Source: JBBATK01 sp046297095
Lineage (GTDB): Bacteria; Bacteroidota; Ignavibacteria; Kapaibacteriales; NICIL-2
Assembly (NCBI GenBank): GCA_046297095.1
Contig: JBKCNS010000040.1
Coordinates: forward strand, 124,001 to 188,000
Length of the DNA stretch: 64,000 nucleotides
Reading direction: 5' to 3'
The position numbers were made by a program, and so were the translations under genes. Shown here piece after piece: positions 1-8,459 of this stretch (positions are counted from its first letter, which is position 1; every line of letters starts with the position of its first letter). A model generated the notes under the pieces. That model was not told the origin of the DNA. It was given only the letters and a program-made list of their open reading frames with translations, and ran no database searches.

Positions 1-744
1 ATTGAAGGGGCTGCTGAGCAGTGATCCATCCAGCTTCTGATACTTCAACTGGGTAATAAGGTCTGTCTTGACGAACAGATTATTTCCGGAAAACTGCATT
101 TGCGATCCAAGATTGCTGATGGAGAAACCTGCTCGGTAGCCACCGAAACGATACAACGTACCTATGTCAACAAAGAGCCCGGACGCTGATAAGGACGAAA
201 TACTGTTCTGCACGTACTTCGCCGTTACACCAAACGAGAATTGTTCCGTGAGGAAAGCCGCAAAAGAGGCTGCTACTGCCACATCGGCAATCTCGTACGA
301 GTTACCCAATCGATTTTCGTCCTCGACCGTAGTTACGGGAATAGCGCCACTAGATAGGGATGTGATGGACAGGCCAAATTTATACTTCTCGGCAACAGGC
401 ATTACAGCGCCCAAGTAGTTGTGCGTGTAACCGCCGAACCATTGCGTATGAGAAATATTCGCCGCGTACCCTTTGATATCAACGATTCCTGCCGCATTGT
501 AAAAAAGACCGGAAACATCGTTTGAAACTCCGGCAAAAGCTCCGGACATGCCATTGGCTCTTGCCCCTACGGCCATACGTAAAAACTGACCTCCGGCTGC
601 GCCTACTTTACGAAACTGTCCGGCACTAACTCCTTGAGCGTTATCGCGGGGGTTCTGGGCCACCACAACAGTTGCGCAAGAAATGAATACCACCACCAGT
701 GTACCCAAAGCAGCGAACATTTGTTTGTTTACTGAGATTTTCAT
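1..744 (-). CDS. PorV/PorQ-like outer membrane protein (C-terminus outside window)
   Basis: The ATG at 744 opens a frame of 248 codons that runs off the left edge, so the C-terminus is missing. Residues 1-29 form a signal peptide ending VVAQ. The mature start holds the block FLRMAVGARANGMSGAFAG followed by NAAGIVDIKG, the typical N-terminal signature of PorV/PorQ-type outer membrane beta-barrels (the UPF0164-like group). The rest alternates glycine and aromatic residues as a barrel would. PorV is the type IX secretion shuttle that receives cargo at the outer membrane; PorQ-type relatives have related roles. The gene lies 30 bases downstream of the large exoprotein gene on the same strand, so the two are probably cotranscribed. 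Family assignment is good; which paralogue it is cannot be told from half a protein. Confidence 0.8.
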   Translation of the reverse strand, partial: MKISVNKQMFAALGTLVVVFISCATVVVAQNPRDNAQGVSAGQFRKVGAAGGQFLRMAVGARANGMSGAFAGVSNDVSGLFYNAAGIVDIKGYAANISHTQWFGGYTHNYLGAVMPVAEKYKFGLSITSLSSGAIPVTTVEDENRLGNSYEIADVAVAASFAAFLTEQFSFGVTAKYVQNSISSLSASGLFVDIGTLYRFGGYRAGFSISNLGSQMQFSGNNLFVKTDLITQLKYQKLDGSLLSSPFN

Positions 745-774
745 ATTCGAATTAAAAGTAAGTGTACACTGTGA

Positions 775-3700
775 TTAACGAACAAAACGAGCTCCACCAA
801 CTACGATGGAAAACTTCTTGACAGTCTTCGCACCATTTGGAGTTTCAATAACCGCAAACATACCCTGGCTTGTGGAACGCTGCTTGTTGTTACTTAACAA
901 GTCCCACACATCCATTCCCTGTCTGTCGGTACCATCTTGATCTGTATGCTGAATGGTACGCACTAAGTCACCATTGACAGTGTAGATCTTGATCGTGCAC
1001 TCTTTTGGCAAGCGTGTGAAGAAAATCTTTGCATCGTAGGTAGATTTTTGCGCCACAGTGGAAACAACATACGGGTTGGGTATAATCAACACCTTGTCGA
1101 GCATGTCGTCGGTGATATTCTGATTACCTGAGCCATCTGTGGTTACTTCCGACGGACTAAGCTTAATGGTAACCTTTGCACCATCCTTCGGCAAACCGAA
1201 CGCTCCACCAAAGGTGGAAATCATGATTTTATCACCGGCGGAGAAGTCACGCTTAGGAATAAGCGGTATCTCTTGCAGTGAATCTTCATACTGGCGCTCA
1301 TAAGTTCTGCCACCGGATGTAGCTCCTGAACGGCCACCCTTTGCAGCAAAGTCTAACAAAAACTCTGCACCGTCGATGAGGAAGAAGTGTGTAAAGTCCA
1401 ATGTATCGTTGTTCTGAATCTTGGAAAGGTAATAGCGCCCCTGAGCAACGGGTCTGCCGCTGTTAACTTCCAATGCTTGATAACGACGAGAATTTACTTT
1501 ACTGATCGTGTTGGATTCCTTGTCGGTAATGTTCGATGCATCATATCTACCGTTCAACCAACCATTCGCAGACAAGTTGAAGGAACCAATAGGAACAGCT
1601 TGAGGATCAGGAAATTCCCGCACCGTAGGCACTCCATTCGGCTGTGACGGAGCAATCGTTACCGGAAGTGCAACATTAGCATGCGTAATCTCTGAACGAT
1701 TAGCAACTTCAATGCTATCCTGTGTTGCCACGTCAAAACGTTTGAAAGAATAGGTATTCTTCACGCGCACATTGAGGTACGGTACGTCCACAAATTGAAC
1801 ATTTACCGTGTCTGTTACCGGCACCGGAGGAGTTCTTGAAGAGTCTATGTAACGACGTAGACGGCGAGAATTAATCGTTTCTGTGCCGCCCGGAAGGAAC
1901 TCAACTTCGTAGCGACCGGGACCGTTATTGTATGTCTCATATTGCAAGGTAGTACCATTGATTCTGGTACGCTGTAATCTCTCGTTAGGAGTGCTGTTGA
2001 TCTTGTTGTCAGACATTTGAACATCGGCATCACCTGCGACACGCTTGACACCATCGACTCGCAAATAGCCGCCAAGTTGCTGCAATGTGTAATCAAACGC
2101 TATTCCAAGCGCTCCATTGATAAATCGATCGGGTGCATTACAGATCCTGTCTGAAGTAAATGAGCCGGATCTGGTGGCAATGTCCCTATTGAAAGGGCTG
2201 ATAAAGGTCGACGAATCTTGAGCAATCGAATCCGGTGTGGTTAATGTAGACGGCGAGGCATAAATCACCGATGTCTCGCTAAACAATCCGGACAACGAGC
2301 AGTCTCTCGGCTCATAATACACATTGTAATTGGCAAGTGTAAGATTCGTGGTAAGGTCCTTCACCGACATTGTGTGAGAATACAATCCTTTAACGAAATT
2401 CAAAGAGCTGGCATCATACGCCGTATCTACTGCGGCATATGCACCGTTGAATGCGATGGTATTTCTTTTGAATTCCAACTCAATTGTATGGCCTCCGTAC
2501 AATGCGTTGAGTCGTTGTTGATCGCCCGGAACAATGCGGAAATTATGCAATCCACCCAGAGAGTTTGTATCGTATTCAACAGATGATGCCGTTGTATTCG
2601 TAGCCGATCCTTGAGCTAAGGGAAACGCTTGTTTCAAGTTTAGCTGCTCAACACCCGAATTAGTCTTGATTGGCGTTCTCTGGAAGTAGTCCCCTTCGTC
2701 GTACGCGAGAAGCTTGTAGTAGTAGTCTACGTTGTTAATGAGTTTCTCTGTCTTTGTAAGATCCGGATCGGTGGTCACAATACCATCATTATTGTCATCG
2801 CCATAATCGACGTATTGACGATTTCCGGTAATAGAATCCATGTGCCTGTCGACCAAAGAACGGAAGAGTGCAGTGTTTTCAATATCGTCTCTGAACCACA
2901 CAAGCTCTGCTTTTCCCTCTACTGTTTGCTTAAACAATGATCGTAAAGCTACGCGAATAGCAGCGGTATCTGTTTGTGAAAAACGAGGAACCGTACCATT
3001 GGAGCGAACACGGAAAATGCCCAATGTTAGCGTGTCATATGTTATCTGCTTGCTGTAGGGGGCTCTGGGAATAAGAGGATTGAAGAACGAACGCCATGGC
3101 TCAGCACTGATGTTCGGCAGTCGGCGTACAAGAAACACATTGGTGTCGCTAACATTGAAATTTGCAAAGAGTCCGGGATACAACGTGCTATAGGGACCTT
3201 TAGCAAGAATCGTGGCTTCAGGAAACGACGGACTAAGTACGGATGAACTATCCACTTTTACACCACTTGATGCAAAGGGACGCGGACATTCCCACTGAGC
3301 GATCTGTTTCCAGCCAAACGGTCCTTTGCCTAACGAGTACTGCGGACTTGAGGAAATCTGATCTACATCAAATGTGTCTAGCTTATTAATACGTGCTCTG
3401 AACAAACGATATCCCAAAAAGTCCATTCCTCGCTCCTGTTTGTCAACAGAAGCCTCTGCCGTTGAGTCCCATTGAATAATCACTGCATTATTCAGCGGCT
3501 TCCAGTTAATGGAACCAACGTCGGGCGGACGAGGCGTAGCGAACTGATCATCGTACACCTTTTGAGCAAACTTGTCTCTATACACCAGTTCAGCCAGATC
3601 AGCCGTTGTACCACTTGCCTCCAAACCAGCTGCCGGTGGTGCAAAGATGATACCCAATACTACCCGTGCCGTGTCGCCAGGAGCCATGTTAAACGGACCC

Positions 3701-4980
3701 GTGGCCATTAAGAATCTCTTATCACCGGCAGCACCATCGCCGTCTCGTTGACCTAGAGCCATAAAGTCATAACGACCCACGTCACTGGTCGGATCATTTG
3801 CTAGAACCCAGTTACGAAATGTACGGAGTCCGATCTGCTCGTCGCTGTGATAATATCCCTTATCATGACGAATAAATTTCGTTACGGAGTCGATTGCAGG
3901 GCTTTCCAAGAAGTCCATGCCTACATAACCGAAACCCTTGCCTTTTTCTACCGCATTATTCGTTTCAGACCATTGGAATGCAAGGTTCAGTGTGGTGTCC
4001 TGAGAGTAATAATTTACACGGTCGTTATTGGCAATAGCAGCTCCGCCATTAGGACCTATGTCAAAATCATAAGCAGGAGCCATCCAACACTTGTTCAAAG
4101 TATCGGTGGAACGATTGATGATATTGTACGCTATGAACAAGAAATTCTCATATTCTCCGAATCCCCATGTGTAAACCGTCTGCTCAAACTGCATGCGCAA
4201 GGGATAACCACGACTTTTTGCAACATCAGCTCCATCCTCATATCGACGGAGATCCGTGTCCTTGTAGGTACAAAAAATATCCTCATCAGATACATATACA
4301 GGCCCTTTGCGTCGGCCATCGGGCAACAAAGGCATGGAGTCTATTGAACGTCTTTTGACGTCATTAATATACTCACCGAAATATCTCGTCTCTTCCTTGT
4401 TTACCTTATTGAAGGACAGAGTATCTCCCGCAGGCTTAGAATCCCATATAGCCCAGTTTGGGCCATCGGTGGCAATGCGGGGAGCGCCGTTTGTCTTAAA
4501 GTCCGTGGAAAAATAGGTACGATACTTACCAATGCTCTCAGCATCCGACAGTACGGCATCACCATCTTCAATTCTGCCGGGTGACAACCACGACTCGCCG
4601 GAGTTGGGATTATACGATATCTCCGACATCTTTCGAATGACTGTATCACGAACACCTGTTGTGGAGTCGTAAGAAACCAGACGCTTCAGCGCTGCAAACC
4701 ACACTCCACCACCGAAGATATATTGATTGCCGGAATTGCGAGGCCAAAAGCCACCACCCGAGTTTCCGGCCACATTCAATCCGAAAATTCCATAATTAGT
4801 AGTATAGAACTGGATTTTACTTACCGTGTTACGTTGCAAATCGTTTTGAGTAGACGTTCGCATCAAACGGTTCTTGCCCTTGTTCTGTGATCGGTCTATA
4901 TCTTTAGCGTGACCCACAGTGGCAAACACCATGCATACTGCAAGCAAACCGGCTGCCGACAACAAGCTTGGTTTATTCAT
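775..4980 (-). CDS. large exported protein with C-terminal FlgD/T9SS-like domain
   Basis: A 1401-residue protein. I place the start at the ATG at 4980 because AGGAG lies eight bases before it; an in-frame ATG at 5004 has no such site. Residues 1-25 (MNKPSLLSAAG...VGHA) are a signal peptide. Most of the chain is beta-rich and matches no enzyme I recognise. It contains a DDNNDGIVTTDPD calcium-loop-like segment near residue 730 and a C-terminal region (about 1295-1401) with NPYVV, KIYTVNGDLVRTI and a closing KKFSIVVGG, the outline of the FlgD-like immunoglobulin fold used by many type IX secretion tails. It sits between a TonB receptor and a PorV-like gene in one orientation, which suggests a surface protein exported by T9SS and working with the receptor. 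The function itself is unknown. Confidence 0.75.
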   Translation of the reverse strand: MNKPSLLSAAGLLAVCMVFATVGHAKDIDRSQNKGKNRLMRTSTQNDLQRNTVSKIQFYTTNYGIFGLNVAGNSGGGFWPRNSGNQYIFGGGVWFAALKRLVSYDSTTGVRDTVIRKMSEISYNPNSGESWLSPGRIEDGDAVLSDAESIGKYRTYFSTDFKTNGAPRIATDGPNWAIWDSKPAGDTLSFNKVNKEETRYFGEYINDVKRRSIDSMPLLPDGRRKGPVYVSDEDIFCTYKDTDLRRYEDGADVAKSRGYPLRMQFEQTVYTWGFGEYENFLFIAYNIINRSTDTLNKCWMAPAYDFDIGPNGGAAIANNDRVNYYSQDTTLNLAFQWSETNNAVEKGKGFGYVGMDFLESPAIDSVTKFIRHDKGYYHSDEQIGLRTFRNWVLANDPTSDVGRYDFMALGQRDGDGAAGDKRFLMATGPFNMAPGDTARVVLGIIFAPPAAGLEASGTTADLAELVYRDKFAQKVYDDQFATPRPPDVGSINWKPLNNAVIIQWDSTAEASVDKQERGMDFLGYRLFRARINKLDTFDVDQISSSPQYSLGKGPFGWKQIAQWECPRPFASSGVKVDSSSVLSPSFPEATILAKGPYSTLYPGLFANFNVSDTNVFLVRRLPNISAEPWRSFFNPLIPRAPYSKQITYDTLTLGIFRVRSNGTVPRFSQTDTAAIRVALRSLFKQTVEGKAELVWFRDDIENTALFRSLVDRHMDSITGNRQYVDYGDDNNDGIVTTDPDLTKTEKLINNVDYYYKLLAYDEGDYFQRTPIKTNSGVEQLNLKQAFPLAQGSATNTTASSVEYDTNSLGGLHNFRIVPGDQQRLNALYGGHTIELEFKRNTIAFNGAYAAVDTAYDASSLNFVKGLYSHTMSVKDLTTNLTLANYNVYYEPRDCSLSGLFSETSVIYASPSTLTTPDSIAQDSSTFISPFNRDIATRSGSFTSDRICNAPDRFINGALGIAFDYTLQQLGGYLRVDGVKRVAGDADVQMSDNKINSTPNERLQRTRINGTTLQYETYNNGPGRYEVEFLPGGTETINSRRLRRYIDSSRTPPVPVTDTVNVQFVDVPYLNVRVKNTYSFKRFDVATQDSIEVANRSEITHANVALPVTIAPSQPNGVPTVREFPDPQAVPIGSFNLSANGWLNGRYDASNITDKESNTISKVNSRRYQALEVNSGRPVAQGRYYLSKIQNNDTLDFTHFFLIDGAEFLLDFAAKGGRSGATSGGRTYERQYEDSLQEIPLIPKRDFSAGDKIMISTFGGAFGLPKDGAKVTIKLSPSEVTTDGSGNQNITDDMLDKVLIIPNPYVVSTVAQKSTYDAKIFFTRLPKECTIKIYTVNGDLVRTIQHTDQDGTDRQGMDVWDLLSNNKQRSTSQGMFAVIETPNGAKTVKKFSIVVGGARFVR

Positions 4981-5025
4981 AATAGATTCTCCTAAATTTT
5001 TCATTCTTTCAATTTCTTGTTGGCA

Positions 5026-8000
5026 TTAGAAACGGATGTTGAATCCGAAATACACCTGACGCGGGAACTGATACAGTGGTCTTCTACGAATAGAGTCATT
5101 CACGAAGCGCTGATACATCTGAAACTGCTCGTACTGCGTGACGATTCCATCTTTATTCAAATCACTATTCACGCTGTATAGACGAGAACCCAAGCGATCA
5201 AACTGGTCAATCGACATCGAAGCAGGGTTATTGACGTCCGGCTTGCTGTATAGCGGATTAGCAGGAAACTCTCCTTGCTGACGATATAACGAAACGCCGT
5301 CGTTGTCAGGATCTTTTGTACGCGTGTACACCCGAATTGGCTCGGTGCGATTGAACAGATTTATAATGTCCAGATAAATCTCGATATCACTTGCTCCAAA
5401 CGATTCGCCAAAGATATTCTTGAACGGAATTCTTCTCGAAAGGCGGAAGTCGATGTTCCAAAGGGACGGATAGCGCTCACCATTAAAGTCACCCAACTGC
5501 TGGCCTTTGAGGTCAACAAGTGTAAAGGGTTGGCCCGTTTGAAACACTCCGGTAAAGTTCATATTAACAAGCTCAAGAATCTTCATTCCGGCGATAGTCG
5601 GTCCTTCACCCTCTCCCCACAACAATCCACCATTGAAATTGATTCGGTGACGGCGATCGTAGTCTAATGGTGACTCTACCAAGGGGAAAATGATCTTTCC
5701 GGTAAACTCGTCCGCACCCGCGTTGATCAGACCGTAGTTCGAGCCTACACTTGAGGATGTACCCTGTGCGTATTGCAAGGTGTAGTTCAAGGTGAACTCG
5801 AAATTATTGGAAAGACGACGGCGTAGAGACATTTCAGCTCCGCGAACATTGCCATACTCTCCATTACTGACTAACGAGAACGGAGTACGAGTTGCCGGGA
5901 CATACACCAATCCCGTAAGCGAATAGATGTCTTTGTAGTAGGCCGCGATATCAAACGCAAAATCGTCGGACAACTGGGTGCTGTAGGAAACATTATACTG
6001 ATTGGTTCTTTCAGGACGTAGATCCGGATTTCCAACAATCACGTTACCACGACGAAGCACCGACGATGTCTGGTTAAACAACGATGAGAACACAGGGACT
6101 TGAGTATAGATACCATAGGCTATGGTAAAGAAGCTCGTTTCGCTAATAGGATAGGAAATGAACAAACGCGGGCTGATCTGCGTTTTGAACGATGCCTGAA
6201 CAGATTCACTGGTCTCTACCGAGGGATCAAGTGCATACGACGTACTAGGGTCGAAACCATCAAAACGCACACCCGGCGTGAAGTTAATTCCCTTGTACTG
6301 AATCTGATCGCTAACGAACCATGTGGCCATCAGCGCATTCTTTGGCTGGCTACCAATCTGTTGCTCTTTCTGTGTTTGGCTGTAGATATCGCCACCAAAA
6401 CGATCGTCATAAACATCGTAAAAAGGATTTCCTACATAAGGGTTACCGTTTGAGTTACGACGAACCGTATAGCTTCTGATATCCACACCTGTTTGGAACA
6501 CGTGCTTCACATCACCAAGCTGCATAAGATTTTGATAGTTACCCTTGAACTGCATGAAGCTGGAGCTTTTGAATTCGAACCCACCGCTTCCTGCGCTCGT
6601 GAATACGCCTGTCAATCCATAAGGATTATTTGTGCTGGAATTATCCGTGCCGCCACCAACATACCCGGTTAGGTTGTTGGGGACGGGAACGTTAATAACA
6701 GTCTTGTTGTCATCAAGCAACAGACGACCGTTTGTTGCTGCGTATGCATCTACTACCTTGTCTCCTAATGAACCGGTTTTCCGTACTTGGAATCCACCAC
6801 CCGGAGCTTCTACATAGTCATCCGTAGGTGTAATGACATCGTAACCTCCGAAGAACGAAGCTCCGCTGAGTTCGGTTGATACCTTAGACGGGTCTACCGG
6901 AACACCATTGATTACCGGCGTACCCGCACCCAGGTTCACACGGCGACGACCATTTTCGGTGATATTGTTATTGAACGATAATGTAGCTTCATAGAAACTC
7001 GTATTCGTCAACTCATGATTCAAACGTGCGTAGTAGCTGTAGATGAAATTGTTATTGACATTCTGATGCGCCACGTTAATGGGAACGGTAGAATACAATA
7101 CTGTATCGTTTCTGTTGGTGGAGGGATTATAATTGATTGTTCGTGCAGGAGCGTTTGCATACAGCCAGCCCCAACCCGAGCTTGACAGGGTGGTTAATCC
7201 CCAAGATCCACCAAACTGCAGACGAAGCTCATTTGTCAGTTTGAAAGGAAGACGACCGGTGATATTTCGAACCTGAGATGTCTCACCCGCAATATGTCCG
7301 AGCGAATTGCCGGCGATGTCTTTTACATCAAGACCTTCATCGCCGAAAAAGTTTGTCGAGTTTACCGTTCTAAAGCGATCATTATAATAACGGACCGACA
7401 AATAAAACGTGGAGCCATCCAAGCCGGGGAGCGGGCCACCCAAGCCAAAGTCGAAGGTATTCTCTAGTGTTCCCAATGCCTGAGCACCATTGCCGGCCTT
7501 TCCCCACAAAGAGGGAACGTCCGTCTTGTAACCGAAAAAGGCCTCATAACGATCTGTACGACCGGTCTTTACAGTCTGGTTGATTACACCCGATGTTGTT
7601 TGGCCATACTCAGCACTTGCATTACCACGAATCACCTGCACATCAGCTGTAGCCGCCCGAGAAGTGGTGGGAGCATATTTCAAGTCACCTGTGGATGCTG
7701 CAGCGGAACCAAAGCCTCCGTCTATAGCGTCAGATACGTCCTGGTCGTCAATAAGAATACGCGTATCCGCCGCGCGACCTCCGCGAATACTGATACCGCC
7801 GCCGGCCGACAGTACACCGGTGGTAGTCAGCGCGATTTGCTGAGCATTATCCTTACCTGCCGTACGTAGCATCACTTCACCATTCACTTTATCGGAGACG
7901 GCTACTTGCTTATCATCGATAATTCTCTGCGCCGTTACGACAATGTCTTTGGTTACAACATTCTTTGATTTCATATTCAGCGATCCGACGTTTGTCGTCT

Positions 8001-8277
8001 GGTCGGCACTGATGGTTATTCTACGCTCAATTGTCTCGAGTCCTGTGAACGTAACCTTCAGCTCATAATTTCCCGCCGGGATATTAATGATCTCAAAGGA
8101 ACCGTCCGCCTTAGTGTATGCGCCTTTCTTTGTACCAACAACGCTTACTGCGGCACCCTTCAGTCGTTTGCCTTCATTATCCTTGACAATACCGGCCACA
8201 GAACCATTGGTACCGGCCACGGCATTCATTCCGATAAACAACAAGGCTAACAGGAAAAACATCACACGATGCTTCAT
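5026..8277 (-). CDS. TonB-dependent receptor with carboxypeptidase-regulatory-like N-domain
   Basis: A 1083-residue outer membrane receptor. GGAG precedes the ATG at 8277. Residues 1-22 are a signal peptide. Residues 24-100 form a CarboxypepD_reg-like domain (GSVAGIVKDNEGKRLKGA, then YELKVTFTGLETIERRI). A TonB-box-like IVVTAQ follows near residue 112, then the plug (GISIRGGRAADTRILIDDQ) and a barrel that ends in YFGFNIRF, the aromatic terminus recognised by the Bam complex. Such receptors import large ligands with TonB/ExbB energy. Between the last strands are two EF-hand-like loops, DPDNDGVSLYRQ (989-1000) and DLNKDGIVTQYE (1039-1050), which are not usual in the family. The gene is the first of a three-gene run with the exoprotein and the PorV-like protein. 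The substrate is unknown. Confidence 0.9.
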   Translation of the reverse strand: MKHRVMFFLLALLFIGMNAVAGTNGSVAGIVKDNEGKRLKGAAVSVVGTKKGAYTKADGSFEIINIPAGNYELKVTFTGLETIERRITISADQTTNVGSLNMKSKNVVTKDIVVTAQRIIDDKQVAVSDKVNGEVMLRTAGKDNAQQIALTTTGVLSAGGGISIRGGRAADTRILIDDQDVSDAIDGGFGSAAASTGDLKYAPTTSRAATADVQVIRGNASAEYGQTTSGVINQTVKTGRTDRYEAFFGYKTDVPSLWGKAGNGAQALGTLENTFDFGLGGPLPGLDGSTFYLSVRYYNDRFRTVNSTNFFGDEGLDVKDIAGNSLGHIAGETSQVRNITGRLPFKLTNELRLQFGGSWGLTTLSSSGWGWLYANAPARTINYNPSTNRNDTVLYSTVPINVAHQNVNNNFIYSYYARLNHELTNTSFYEATLSFNNNITENGRRRVNLGAGTPVINGVPVDPSKVSTELSGASFFGGYDVITPTDDYVEAPGGGFQVRKTGSLGDKVVDAYAATNGRLLLDDNKTVINVPVPNNLTGYVGGGTDNSSTNNPYGLTGVFTSAGSGGFEFKSSSFMQFKGNYQNLMQLGDVKHVFQTGVDIRSYTVRRNSNGNPYVGNPFYDVYDDRFGGDIYSQTQKEQQIGSQPKNALMATWFVSDQIQYKGINFTPGVRFDGFDPSTSYALDPSVETSESVQASFKTQISPRLFISYPISETSFFTIAYGIYTQVPVFSSLFNQTSSVLRRGNVIVGNPDLRPERTNQYNVSYSTQLSDDFAFDIAAYYKDIYSLTGLVYVPATRTPFSLVSNGEYGNVRGAEMSLRRRLSNNFEFTLNYTLQYAQGTSSSVGSNYGLINAGADEFTGKIIFPLVESPLDYDRRHRINFNGGLLWGEGEGPTIAGMKILELVNMNFTGVFQTGQPFTLVDLKGQQLGDFNGERYPSLWNIDFRLSRRIPFKNIFGESFGASDIEIYLDIINLFNRTEPIRVYTRTKDPDNDGVSLYRQQGEFPANPLYSKPDVNNPASMSIDQFDRLGSRLYSVNSDLNKDGIVTQYEQFQMYQRFVNDSIRRRPLYQFPRQVYFGFNIRF

Positions 8278-8416
8278 ACATTCTCCGATTGTGATTTGTT
8301 TTGAATTGTCTTTTCGTTTTGTGTTGCGTAGTGCGGTGGTTTATTCATATGCCGGAGATTACGGTTGTTCTCCCGAATTTATCACCCCACTGTCCCGCGA
8401 TTTCCCCATTTACAGC

Positions 8417-8450
8417 TACAGTCTCCGTCACAAACGTGACGGAGACTGTA
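8417..8450 (-). terminator. 15-bp perfect hairpin downstream of the Asp-box gene
   Basis: Positions 8417-8431 and 8436-8450 are perfect reverse complements (arm tacagtctccgtcac) separated by the loop aaac. The hairpin begins nine bases after the stop of the minus-strand gene at 8460. There is no T-run on either side, so it is not a classical intrinsic terminator. It probably ends or protects the transcript, but an operator role for the receptor gene that follows cannot be excluded. Confidence 0.6.
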
Positions 8451-8459
8451 CATCAACTA

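Noticed and set aside
3847..4347. 166-codon open frame opposite the exoprotein gene
   Set aside because: It is antisense to a long gene with clear coding signal and has no recognisable domain or ribosome site.
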